Below, piece after piece: positions 20,770-36,240 of a stretch of 64,000 nucleotides of DNA. The position numbers and the translations under genes were made by a program. A model generated the notes under the pieces. It ran no database searches. It saw nothing but the letters and a program-made list of their open reading frames with translations, and was not told the origin of the DNA. Position 1 is the first letter of the stretch. Each line of letters opens with the position of its first letter. This DNA comes from Vesta saturnalis (Eukaryota > Arthropoda > Insecta > Coleoptera > Lampyridae), in contig JARFJB010001172.1 of the NCBI GenBank assembly GCA_036346205.1, positions 1,162,001 to 1,226,000 on the forward strand, given 5' to 3'.

Positions 20770-21480
20770 ACGAGAAAAAGCTGGACGTAGTGGCGTGTAA
20801 TATTTTATGTCAGAGAAATTGTATTACTGCTGCACACATGTATGAAAATAAGTATCCTGAGAGAAACCAGTTCGGCCATTCTATATTCAGAAGACTTTCA
20901 TAACCTTAAGGAATAGGGTGCATTGAAAAAAAGGAAAGGAAAAGGCCACGTATTTCATTCCCTCCCCAAGGGGGATGGCGGGCTGCTCGAGCTTTCCGAG
21001 CTCCTTCAGCCAGAATCATGGATTCCCAGCATGCATACATACATTACGTATATGTGCATGGTGATTAAGCATGGGTGTGGTCAGGATAGGATCGGAAGAA
21101 CCGGAGTTAGGGTTCTGAGGGGAAAATACTAACCCAGCATTCGCCTAAGTAGCCGCACATGGTGTGCATATACGCAGTAACCATGCCGCTACACGTGAAT
21201 GAGGAAAACCCCCTGAAAAAAACTCATACAAGGTAGACGGTAACGGGAATCAAACCCGAATGCTAATCAGGTGGTGTCACCACTACGCTACTAGCTCGGT
21301 GGTGCATTTAAAAAACCTGTAACAACCAGAAAGATGACTTTAAGTGAGGAAAAGCAACTAACCGTACTCCAGTCAGTTGTTAAAAATCCTACCATATCGA
21401 CACGAAAAATCGAAAGAAATACTGGAATAGCGATGGAATGGTGTTTTATTTATGGTCCGAGGAAATAGGGAACAATGGTT
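20770..21480 (+). pseudogene. IS630/mariner-type transposase N-terminus split by a SINE
   Basis: The upstream half reads YEKKLDVVACNILCQRNCIT, then AHMYENKYPERNQFGHSIFR and ends RLS-stop near 20900. The downstream half resumes at 21303 as GAFKKPVTTRKMTLSEEKQL, then VLQSVVKNPTISTRKIERNT. These are the two helix-turn-helix parts of an IS630-type DNA-binding domain. Between them sits a 370-bp SINE flanked by a target-site duplication. Downstream of 21460 the catalytic core is missing. Confidence 0.75.
20932..21301 (-). mobile_element. tRNA-derived SINE with target-site duplication
   Basis: On the minus strand the head contains an A box (TAGCGTAGTGGTGA) and a B box (GGGTTTGATTCCC) at about 21285-21235. 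The element is markedly richer in GC than its surroundings. A 14-bp duplication, GTGCATTGAAAAAA (20918-20931) and GTGCATTTAAAAAA (21302-21315), brackets it with one mismatch. The family differs from the CTAGCAA-loop SINE at 17.8 kb. Confidence 0.85.
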
Positions 21481-23373
21481 TGTACTGGCATTTCTGCACA
21501 GTGTTGTTGAAATGAGTACTTGTAAGAAAGAGGTACGACATAACACATCTCAAAAAGATTTGCCCTATTTTAATTTTACAAACCCCCATTTTTATCATAG
21601 TAAATAAAACAGAAGACGGTTAAAATAAGTAACAAATAAATTCGGCCACGATGGTGGGTTGGATTCACTAAGTGTAAGTTCAAAAAAACGAAATCTGTTG
21701 TACTAAATTTTGTTTTATCATCAATATTTGCTCTATACCATTTGAGCAAATACATGAAACAAAGTGTATGCAATGCATTATGGTTTATTAATAAATTTCA
21801 CACAAAAAACACATAGTTCATATTTCTAAACACAAAATAGCACTTAGTGGAAATAAAGATTGCAGTCTAGATTCCTTCTTTGCATTTGACCTATTACTTC
21901 GTCTTGTTTATAGTATTCCTTTATGATATAAATACATAATAATAGGCAGATCTTGATATTATATCTGCCTCATGTGCTTTGCATGGGAAAGAAATACGTA
22001 GTATATTAGAAAACAATTCTTCTAACACATTATCAAAATCATCAACACCAAAAATATATAAGATAAAACACATTCCGCATACGTATAATGATGAAGGGAT
22101 CTCGAGATCTGACTCCCACTATATTCCATTCCTCACTGCGCATCGTTCGCACACTGACTACGGAATGTTCCCGCAGCAGAATACCGTTATTATACGTTGT
22201 GCGCTCTCTTATTTATTATAGTGTATAGGATTAACGGGGACGGGTTTGGGTACATTACACTATTATCAAAGGTTACACTCGTATAGAACAGATATCACTT
22301 CCGAAGGGATACTTTTATTAAATTTGTCCAACATTTTCATAAAACCAAATAGATGAATGATCTCTGTAGAGTTTGTATACCATCTCCATGTAATTTGCGC
22401 TTTTGTTAACAATAATTAACTATCAATGTGATGCATTGTTCTTGGTAAATTGTTTTGAAACAAATTCTTATATAAATCATATGCGTAATTCAGTAAGTAG
22501 CCTACCATTTTATATACAATTATTGGGCCTTCCGCCTCCTATAATTCTGTTAGTGAGTTTAGTATTGATTGGTATAAGGAAATGTAGAAAAGATACATTT
22601 CTCAAGTGTTGGTAAGATAGTGGAAAGCAACGAATAATAGATGCGTGCTAGAGTTTGGTAGAATCAGCGTATTTCAGCCACTTCAATAATCAAACAAATA
22701 GTTTGATGAATTTGTTTTCCTCACTTTTTTAGTTATTTTACAAATTACAATATCTTCACAACTATTCAACCCAAAGAAAGTTTCTGGTTCGAACCCGCTT
22801 CAGGCGTGCGGGTTTTGTAAGTATAGTGTGTTAGGTTTGAAGAGCAGCCGTGGCTAAAACCTCGCGTTTTCAAAAATAAGCTCAAAATCGTGATCTTTGA
22901 CCTCTGATATCTCAAAATTCTTCAGTGATTTTTTTGGTTGGAGTTTTACCCAACTTTGTAATGACAAAATGAAGGTCTGTGCAAAAATTCAGCTTAGTAC
23001 TTCAAATTCCGCAAGAAAATCCTAACGTGACTGTACTAAAACGTATTTTTTATATTCGTATACGCACAAATGCCTAGATCATTTTTAAAACACTTAAAGC
23101 GTGTAACGCCGTCGAAAATTCGATATCAAATTTTCAAGAAAATAGTATTTCTTTCTGTGCTTCGCGAATAATAAAGTAAAATGTCTTATACGTATCTGTA
23201 AATCACATACTTTTAACCGTTTAATATTCGAAGCTATATTTATTCATTTCGAACACGTTAGAGCAAAACCCGAAATGCGATTTAAAAAGTCACCTTTTTA
23301 AAATAAGAGTAACAATATCATGTCAAGTGACGCCAAATTAAGTAACTATGTACGGACGCTATAATGATTGCAC

Positions 23374-23377
<4 letters not shown>
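21480..23377. other. No supported gene
   Basis: AT-rich with short unrecognised frames. A plus-strand frame at 22403-22615 encodes a hydrophobic segment (LLGLPPPIILLVSLVLIG) but lacks any family signal. Around 22850-23050 the text resembles a dispersed repeat (GCAGCCGTGGCTAAAACC). Confidence 0.4.
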
Positions 23378-27764
<4,387 letters not shown>

Positions 27765-28095
27765 TTTATTTTAGATATGTTCAAAGTAGTTGCCTTCTGC
27801 TATAATGAACTTAGCCATTCGTTCCTTCCACTGCTTATATGCTCCAAACCATGCAGCTTAGAAATACTATTAAAATAACACCGAACAGCAGCATCGATCT
27901 CTTACTCTGAAAAAGCATTCTTCCTTTTAAGTTCTTTTTTAGCCCAAAAAACAGCCAAAGTTCGCACATTGCCTGATCTAGTGAATAGGGAAGGTGTTCG
28001 ATTACATTAATCTTGCTAGAAGCCAAATACTGCCTAGTTAGCTCTGACGGGTGGGAAGAAGCATTATCGTGATGTACTATAATTCCCTTCTAGCT
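27765..28095 (-). pseudogene. mariner (DD34-type) transposase C-terminal relic
   Basis: The minus strand reads IIVHHDNASSHPSELTRQYL, KINVIEHLPYSLDQAM and CELWLFFGLKKNLKGR. Shifted frames then give AVRCYFNSIS and the C-terminus near 27770. The second catalytic D is in HHDNA. With 34 residues between, the third position is E (MCELW) instead of the usual D. One frameshift follows. The N-terminal half is absent. Confidence 0.8.
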
Positions 28096-28099
28096 AGTC

Positions 28100-28155
28100 G
28101 ACCGCTGATGATGATAGCGTAGCTATTGAAACGCGTTCGGTGTTTTTTTCATTTT
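28100..28155 (+). ncRNA. Hammerhead-like core (PLE-type), candidate
   Basis: CTGATGA at 28105-28111 is followed by a hairpin ATAGC-GTA-GCTAT and then GAAAC (28128). Next, ACGC and GTGT could form stem III around GTTCG, with a GTT cleavage triplet. The outer stem I is not convincing. No PLE coding sequence is attached, so this may be an isolated 3' end. Confidence 0.3.
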
Positions 28156-29860
28156 GTGTGGTACGTGGGTGTATTTTGATTGTTACAGATCCTACCACAG
28201 TTCCAGTGTTCCAGATTTTCCATTGTTTTCACAGATGAGGATCTAATCCCCAGTTGAGCCAAATGGGAATGGAATCTGCAACCAGTTGGCATAATAGTTA
28301 TTGATTCTAGTAGTATCAATGATTGTTTAGAGAGGGGAAGAGAAATAGTGAATTAGCCTATTAAAGAACAGATATTAAAGGGAATGTTATTGTAATATGA
28401 GCATTTTGTGACACAAATAAGCAACGAAGCCACGGATGTCCAGAAAATGCGAATATTACCTTCGGGAATTTTTCTTCTATTTTCTTTAATTCGAGGCTAA
28501 AATTTACCTTTTTTGTGCAAATTATATTATTCATTTCAATTTGGTTAGATTGTACGATTGTTAAAATATGTTTATTTGATCTTGAATATGAGTTGATGTT
28601 GATATGTCATTCAAGTATTACATCTTAACTTTCGATTAAATTACGTTTATAAAACCCAAGTAATGGCTCATTAATAATAACACACTAACGTTAACATAAA
28701 ATTTGATTTGGGAGGGAAGTTGCTTTATGTTGTAGTGAAAAATTGTTTCCTTTTCCTTGTTCACATAATTAGTAATTTCGTTTCGAGGCGTCAGATGTTG
28801 GTAAAATCGATTATCTATTACTAGCCTTCATATACGGCTGGACATGTGCAAGTTTGGGGGGGGGGGGGGGAGGGGTTACTCGTTAGTTTAAACATAAGAG
28901 TATTCAAGAACACTGCAGTCGCAAACCTCACGCCCTATCTAGTTAAGTCGCAGTTTGGCAGGGGTGGTGACAGAGTTGGAGAGATATTTTAGTCGGACTT
29001 CACACTTCAGCACATTAGTATGTATTTGGTGGTTCGTCAAATAAAATAAAAAAAACGTATGTAACAAATTATAGGAGAGGGGTCAGTTAGTGGGCTTCCT
29101 TTAAGAGAGTTAAGAACTCAGCGAGATAGGCCAAAGTAGTCGGTGGCATCTCAACTTGGTCGTGTGTTAGAGTGGTCTGTTATGGTCTCGTTGTTTAGAA
29201 AAGGCAATAGTAGAGGCTAAATAATTAGCGTTTCGTGGATTTTTACAACCATTTACAACTAACATAAAAATATTTATTGTTACGGAACTTTTAGTTATAG
29301 ATGTGTTAGGGAGTTTCCGTTTCTGTTATTTTCCGATTTGTGTAGATACCCCCCAAAGAGGACCGTGTTGGTAACCGTACCATATCCAGATATATTTTAT
29401 TACCATTAGCAATTTATTGTAATGCTATAAACAAGGTCATCGTAAAGGAAGTTTGAGTAAGTCATAAACATTGCGTTTATAGAAAGCTTTAGGTGTTGAG
29501 AGTACATTATCGTTAGTAATACTTCCTGAATTTTGGATTAATACACTTGCAAAGTTTTGGTTAAAGGGGAAGAGTAATCCTTTTTTTTTATTTGTGACTA
29601 ATTAAAAGTACTAGTTATGGAATTTCAAGTTAACAAGTGAGTGTAAATAAAAGTAAGTTAGCGCTTGGAGAAACTGTATTCGGACGAGTTGTAACATTTT
29701 CCAACAAAGGAATATTTAAGTAAGAACATTGAACATGTTCACTATCTGTTCTTTTTGCTAATCTCGTTAATTAAGCTGTATTTTAGTTTTTTTTTTTTTA
29801 ATGTGATATTCCGATATGCAGTTAAAATTAATATTTTTGATTTTAGCGTAATTTGCCCTA
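28156..29860. other. No supported gene; G-run and leader-like text
   Basis: A run of 14 G at about 28856-28870 and a moderately GC-rich stretch at 28880-29220 stand out, but no frame, terminal repeat or splice structure is convincing. Confidence 0.4.
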
Positions 29861-30025
29861 TTACTATTATTATTATTATTATTATTTTTTTTTTTTTTTA
29901 TTGTTCTTGTTCTTGTCTTCAGCTGAACGGCTATTTAAGAACGTTCTCGATAGCTGTGATCATTAGACGTTCTTATACTTTATAGCCCTTAGCGTTAATG
30001 CTGCATTCTACTTGCGCTCTTGCCA

Positions 30026-33000
30026 TTAAATTTCATTTAGTACTTTTATACTTTCCAAATATCTTAGCAGGTGTCCAAAGTTGTTTTCTTCTAGCATAGT
30101 TTTTAATTCTCCCTTTATTCGGTGTGCATCCTGTATGATTTCAGTACGTGGCAGTCCTCAATTATGTGTTTTATAGTTAGATCATTTAATTTATATTGGG
30201 GACATTTAGGTGGATTTTTGTTTAGTAGTAGATGTGCATGAGTTAGCCTTGTGTGACCAATTGATAACCTTGTCCATACAACTTCTTGTTTTCTTTGTAA
30301 TCCGCTCATTCTTGGAATATTTTCGACATCCATAATAATATTCTTTAGTTGTGTGTTGTTGGTTTCCCATAATGCCTGCCACTTTTGTTTAGTTCGCTTT
30401 TTAATTTGCTTTATTAGGTCATTTAGCAAGTAGCAATTTAAAACGTTTCCGTTGTCATTTCTTGCGAACGTGAGTTGGGTCACGGCTCTCATTTCTTCTG
30501 TGTTTAGTTTTATTGGTGTGTACAGAATTCTTATTTGTGTTCCATCTTGTATTAACCGTGTTAGTTTCTGTTGTATGGTTTTAACGAGACGATTTTGCGC
30601 GTAGCAGTTTTTTAAAGAATCGACTGCTGCCTTAGAGGTAGAGCATACTATTTTATTTGTTGGGCGATTTTCGTCGGCTTCTATTCCCTTCAAAATACCA
30701 GTTAAGCTTGCTGTAAGCATCGTGGATTCTTGTGGTAACTTCCATGTTGTTTTATGGTACTCTATTACCACGTTACATCCGACACGGTTTGGTAGTGTGT
30801 ATCCCGTAGTGTATATGAACGTGTGATTCTCGTATCGTAATTTATATTGGTTAAAATTGGTTTGTTCATCATCGTCTACGCTATATGATATATAATCTAT
30901 TTGAGGCGAATAGACTTCCCATTCATATATCCCTTCTTCCGCGTGCCACATGTTTAGGAATAAATTTTCCCTCTCTAGCTGCCTGTGAATGTTAATTATT
31001 GCTGGTACTGTTCGTGTTTGACTCCACTCATACTTTTCCAGCATTTCAGGATTTGACAGTATAGTTCTTAAATAGTGATTTGGTTTGTTCAATATTTTTA
31101 GACCATATTTAGCATTGATCTCGTCAAATCTGAGTTTTATTGGGACATTGTTGGATATAATGTTTAGTGTCTCAATTGGTGAAGTTCTGTATGCCCCTGT
31201 CGTTAGGAGTAGTGCTTTATTCCAGACAGTTTCTATTTTTTTTATGTGCGATTTTGCAGCATTGCTGTATATCACACATCCATACTCAATCTTGCTTCTT
31301 ATAAATGCATTGATTATTTTGCGTAATGAGGTCCGGTCTGCACCCCAAGTGAAACTACACAATACCTTAATTCTATTTATCATTTTTCGACAAGTTAATG
31401 CGAGCTTTTCAATGTGACTTTTCCAAGTTAGCTTCGTGTCAAAGGTTAGTCCCAGGAATTTATGTTCTGTCACATTTGGTATAGTGTGGCCTTTCAGTTT
31501 CAGTTGTGGTTCTTCGTGTGGTTTCCGTAACCTGCAAAAATGGACACTCACAGTTTTGCTTTCGGAGAATTTCAAACCCCGAGATTCTGCCACTTCGACG
31601 ATCGTATCTATGTCCTTTTGTAAGATGTCTTTCATGTGTTTCATATCTGTACAGCTTACAGCGATAGCAAGATCATCCACATATAACATGACATTACTAC
31701 TCTCATGAATTTCATCCGCAATACCATTTATTGCTATTGTGAATAACGTTGTGCTCAGAACCGACCCTTGTGGTATTCCATTCGTGAGTTTGTACGATTT
31801 TGAGTATACGTTTCCTATGCGTACCTGAAAAGTACGGTTTTCTAGGAAATGTTGTATTATTCTTGGTAGTGCTCCTTTGATTTGCCACGATTTAAGCATT
31901 TTCATTATGTAATGTCGCCATATAGTGTCAAAGGCCTTTTCAAGGTCAAAGAATACTGCGAGTGTATGTTGGGTTCTGGTAAATGCTTCATTAATTACTT
32001 TATCCATATACAGCAAATGATCTACAGTGGAGAATCCTTTGCGATATCCTGCTTGGTATCTACTGATTCTGTTATTTTTCTCGAGCACTGCGATAAGTCT
32101 GTAATTTATCATACTTTCCAGTATTTTGCTGCAACACGATGACAGAGTTATAGGCCTATAGCTTTCAGATTTTGTTGTATCCTTGTTATCTTTAGGTATG
32201 GCAATTATGGTAGTATGTTTCCAAGCGGAAGGGTAACTGCCTGTTCTCCATATGTTGTTATATATCTTTAATAGCTGTTCTTTGATTTCAAGTGTTAGGT
32301 GTGTGAGCATGCTGTAGGTTATGCCATCCCTTCCGGGAACGGTATCGTTGCATTTGTGTAGAGCTCTTTCCAGTTCCTTGTGTGTAAAAGTCGTGTTATA
32401 TACTTCACTTTCATCCTTCTCAAACTCTACAGGATATTTCTCCGCTTCTTTTTTTATGTTTTGGAAGGTATTTGTATGATGGGAGTCACTGGATATGCTT
32501 TGAAAGAGTTTTCCAAGCACATTTGAGCTGATTTCTGGATTGTTGGTTATGCATCCTTGATTGTTTAGCATTGGAAGAGTTGGTGGCTTACTTGAACCCG
32601 TTATGTTTTTTACTTTGCCCCACATTTCTTTTGAAGTTGTGTTACAAGTTATTGACGATGTATAGTCGCGCCAGCATTTAGCTGCGCCGCCCGTTTCATC
32701 CTGCTTTCTTCTGCTCGTACTTTTTTAAATGCGGTTAGGTTTGCTTGTGTCCGATGCTTCCTATATCTATTTAATAGATGTTTCTTCTTTATGTTTATTT
32801 GTTTGATTTCTGACGACCACCAAGGAACTGGACATCTATGCCTGGCTACTGAAGTTTTTGGAATTGACTTTTCTGCGGAATCGTTTATTGTTTTAATTAA
32901 CAATGTAATCGTATCATCTAATCCTTCACCACAATGAGGTATTTTCAATTCCGCTTGATACGTTTCCCAATTCGCTTTGCTAGTATTCCATTCGGGTTCT

Positions 33001-33680
33001 GGCCTGTACTCATATTTTTCAGTGTTTATGTCAATTAGGATCGGGTAGTGATCACTATGATGTAGATCTTCTTCGATGGACCAGGTCAGTGTTAGTGACA
33101 ATGTGGTCGAGGCTAGCGATAGATCTATGGCACTCATACTGCCGTTTGCCTCATTTATGTGCGTATATTGACCGTTGTTTAGTATTGTCAAAGTGCTCTC
33201 GTTTATGATAGTTTCTAGCATAAGCCCTTTTGCCGTGTCTTTAACTGATCCCCATATTTTGATATGGCAATTAAAATCGCCTAATATAAGACATGGTCGA
33301 GGTATTTGGTTAATGATATCTTGTAGTTGGTGCTTTGTCCAAGATTGATCCGGTAGATATATATTTAGTATATGAAGTCTCTTAGGTGAGTTTATTTTTA
33401 CCGCACAAGCTTGGAGGTCTGTTTTGATGGGGATTTTATAGTAATATAGGTCTCTTCTTATCATTGTAACAACTCCACCGTGACTTTTTCCTCCATGTAC
33501 GGTTGCGGTGTCTGCTCTGACGATATTATAGTTATTGAACTTGAAGTCTTCATCTTGCTTTAATTTACTTTCTTATAAGCACACTGCAATTGGTACGATT
33601 TCATTTACCATCTGTCTGAGCTCATCATATTTATTTTTTATACCTCTAGCATTCCATTGGATTATTTTTTCTGTGTCCAT
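30026..33680 (-). pseudogene. I-like LINE ORF2: APE endonuclease, reverse transcriptase, RNase H-like
   Basis: The start is MDTEKIIQWNARGIKNK at 33680. The endonuclease shows LILGDFNCHIKIWGS, MSAIDLSLAS and HHSDHYPIL, the usual APE-type order. A stop (TAA at 33575-33573) replaces the glutamine expected after CL in AVCL. Near 32690 a frameshift leads into the RT. There VPGRDGITYSML, SYRPITLSSCCSKILE, VFFDLEKAFDT, GIPQGSVLSTTLF and NVMLYVDDLAIAV are all intact. The RNase H region keeps its fold pattern but TDGS reads TTGY and SDS reads STS, so the catalytic acids are gone. The C-terminus has GHTRLTHAHLL and a KHIIEDC zinc-type end, with a last frameshift near 30118 and a stop at 30026. Confidence 0.9.
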
Positions 33681-33889
33681 AACTGATTAATGTATTATTG
33701 ATGACATATGTACAAAAATGTAATGGGTAAATGACGGTGTAAATAGATGAATAAATACTATACATAAAATAACTAATATTAATATCACAGGTAAGTAGTT
33801 AGATTAGTATCACAGGTGATAGTATCACAGAAATATATCTAAAACAATATCACAGATAAGAATGTATCACAGTTATTTGGTTGCAAACA

Positions 33890-35470
33890 CTATGTAGGTT
33901 TCTTTGGTTTGTATGTAGTTATATTAGGATCTTTTCGTTGAGATATGCGGGGGGTCCCTTTGGTCCATCCCCTTTTGCGTTTAGCACTTCGATTTTCTTC
34001 ATCATTATTGATGTCTTCCTGGTCAATGGTCGACTGTTCAGAAAATTCTGATCCGGCATCGTTAGAGTCCATCGTCCAGTTAGATAAGCTACGCATGTGC
34101 GGAGGATTTGTTATCGTTTGTGGTATATACTCATGTTCTCCTCTTTGCTTCGTTTTGTTAGATGTTATTACTTGGTTAGCATATGATTTATGTTCTTGGA
34201 CGTAAGATTTGCCATAAACTATTGCTCTGGCTTCATTGTATTTCAAGTTGTGCAATACCTTTACTTTACATACTTCTATTTCTTTTTTCGGGATCGCACA
34301 ATCTGGTGCTCCGGCTGTATGTGGTCCTTTGCAATTAATGCAGATAGGAGGATTTTGGCACTCCTCGTCTTGTTTATGCGATGGTTTACCACACTTGCAC
34401 ATTTCCGCTTGTGTACACCATTTGGAGAGGTGTCCATAGCGTAAGCATCTGAAGCATTTCATGGGCCTAGGTATATATGGTCTTACTTTTAAGTTAAGAT
34501 AAGCTGCTTTTATATGTTCTGGCAAATTTGATTTATTGAAGGTAAGTCTTATAGAGGCAGTTGAAACAAGCTCAGTTCCTTCTTTTCTTTTAATTCTTTC
34601 GACCTTCATTACTCCCTGATGTGTTAATTGATTCAGTAGCTCTTCTTCAGAACAGATTTTAAGATCAATGCTTGTTATCACTCCTTCTGATCTATTTAGT
34701 TTGTCATTAGGGGCCACATTAGTTTTCTTCCCTTCAATTGATTCTAGACTTTTTAGTTTATCTAGCTCATCTTGACTTTCCACTTTGACACTCAAGGAGT
34801 TTGTTCCAATCTTCTTGATTGGTACCTCTCTCCCTATCGTGTCGTATATCTTCCGTTGAATTAGAAACGGGGATAAAGACAACATGTCACTTTTTTCCAT
34901 TTCAATAATGTGGTAGTGTTCAGTAAATGTAGGTTCTTTGCTTTGGTTAGTTGTTGATCTTGTGTGTCTGCGATATCTTTTGTATTTAGTGTGGATTGGA
35001 TCTCTTTCATTCTGCGTCAATGTTATATCTGTTTCTTCTTTTTGAGATATTGTTACATCAGTCACTGCTTTTTCAACGAATTCTTCTCGCCTGTTAATAC
35101 TTTTATGTTGTCTGCCAATGTCACTGGATTCATTTATAGTCATTATCTGTTTATCGCTGTCGTGGGGACTCGACCGTTCGGTAACAGGAGATCTTCCCAC
35201 CTTCCCTCCACGTGCGAAGGGGTCTGTTTTTGAAGTGGATTTGGGTTCCACCGAACCCTTTGTTTTAGGACCGGTATCCATAAGTTTTGTGCGTGATTCG
35301 CTTTTTAGGCTCTCCACCCTCCCTGGAGCCTCAAAAGGGACGACAGAACTGGGTTCACGCCAGATGCCGCCAGAGATACCCAAAAAGCATAGCCGCCCAG
35401 GTTGAAGGAAACGAGCATTTCCTTGCCCTGTAACGACTCGCCAACGTTGACTGTACAGAAAGAAGGCCAA
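33890..35470 (-). CDS. I-like LINE ORF1, gag-like RNA-binding protein
   Basis: A 526-codon uninterrupted frame. The first part is charged and probably disordered. A middle region (SLSVKVESQDELDKLKSLE) resembles the RRM-like domain of LINE ORF1 proteins. The last third has three zinc knuckles: CFRCLRYGHLSKWC (CX2CX4HX4C), CKCGKPSHKQDEEC and CINCKGPHTAGAPDC. The tail is basic (RSAKRKRGWTKG). ORF1 proteins coat the RNA and carry it to the target. The true start may be the ATG at 35281 (MDTGPKTKGSVEP), because the preceding 63 codons look like GC-rich leader. It stays open although ORF2 is broken. Confidence 0.85.
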   Translation of the reverse strand: MAFFLYSQRWRVVTGQGNARFLQPGRLCFLGISGGIWREPSSVVPFEAPGRVESLKSESRTKLMDTGPKTKGSVEPKSTSKTDPFARGGKVGRSPVTERSSPHDSDKQIMTINESSDIGRQHKSINRREEFVEKAVTDVTISQKEETDITLTQNERDPIHTKYKRYRRHTRSTTNQSKEPTFTEHYHIIEMEKSDMLSLSPFLIQRKIYDTIGREVPIKKIGTNSLSVKVESQDELDKLKSLESIEGKKTNVAPNDKLNRSEGVITSIDLKICSEEELLNQLTHQGVMKVERIKRKEGTELVSTASIRLTFNKSNLPEHIKAAYLNLKVRPYIPRPMKCFRCLRYGHLSKWCTQAEMCKCGKPSHKQDEECQNPPICINCKGPHTAGAPDCAIPKKEIEVCKVKVLHNLKYNEARAIVYGKSYVQEHKSYANQVITSNKTKQRGEHEYIPQTITNPPHMRSLSNWTMDSNDAGSEFSEQSTIDQEDINNDEENRSAKRKRGWTKGTPRISQRKDPNITTYKPKKPT

Positions 35471-35857
35471 TAGAAGAGATCAGTAAGAAGACGAGGCAGA
35501 AAACAGATAAAGCTAGAAGGAAGTTCAAGACAAAAAAAGTCAACAAGCCGCTTGATCCCTCCGGGCTAGGAAGGGACCGCCCGTCTTGAAAGAAGCCAGG
35601 GCCAAAGTAGCGTGTTGGAGAGACATGCCACTACTACCGGACATGAATCCCCTCAAATACCAGGTTCCCCTTTTCCCTCCATACGGGTTGCCACACACGG
35701 CAAACGCGTGGGTCCATCAATCGCCTCTTACGATTACCAGGACGGGGGTGGGACAATTCTTCCCCCGAACCCACAGGGGACAAAGAACGATAAACAAAGG
35801 ACCAAGACAACCAAAGGAGACAAAGACAAACGACATGCGACCAGCGTTAGCGTTACC

Positions 35858-36240
35858 GTTATTATTATTATTATTATTAATTATTATTATGATTATTTTG
35901 TTGTTTCTCTCATTTTGTGGTTTAGTGATCATGTGACGGGTCTTGACCAAACCACATGCTCTTCTATTCCTGTTGTAGGAATTTTCTGACTATTGTTACA
36001 GTCTTCAGTATGGTTGCTTTTTGGATGTTTGTATGAATGTACGTGTGTATGTCTAGTTTTCTGAGGTGATCAAGGAAGTTTTTAGCAGTAATACCTGTAA
36101 CGGACATGATGATTGGTACTATTGTTACTGTTTTTTGTTTCCAGACCTCTTTTAGTTCGATGGCCAGAGGTGTATATTTTATAATCTTTTCTTGTCCCTT
36201 TGTACGACATCTGTATCATTAGGTATTGCGATATATATTA
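35858..36240 (-). pseudogene. 3' remnant of a second LINE with TAA tail
   Basis: On the minus strand a frame reads IIKYTPLAIELKEVWKQKTV, then IVPIIMSVTGITAKNFLDHL and ILKTVTIVRKFLQQE. This pattern of a WK-V-VPI-I...ILRKFL type is what I recall from the C-terminal end of some LINE ORF2 proteins. The sequence closes in (TAA)n at 35895-35858, where the I-like element begins. Clade not determined. Confidence 0.5.

Larger units (their letters stand above)
29861..35857 (-). mobile_element. I-like non-LTR retrotransposon, nearly full length
   Basis: On the minus strand a 5' leader (35857-35470) is followed by a gag-like ORF1, then ORF2 with APE endonuclease, RT and an RNase H-like region. A short 3' UTR ends in an A-tract and (TAA)n at 29899-29861. 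TAA-repeat tails and an RNase H region after the RT are typical of the I clade. The 5' end abuts another (TAA)n tract at 35858-35895. The element has about two frameshifts and one stop in ORF2, so it is inactive but relatively young. Confidence 0.88.

Noticed and set aside
31085..32142. Plus-strand frames across 31.0-32.2 kb
   Set aside because: Antisense shadows of the I-like ORF2; compositionally explained by RT codons.
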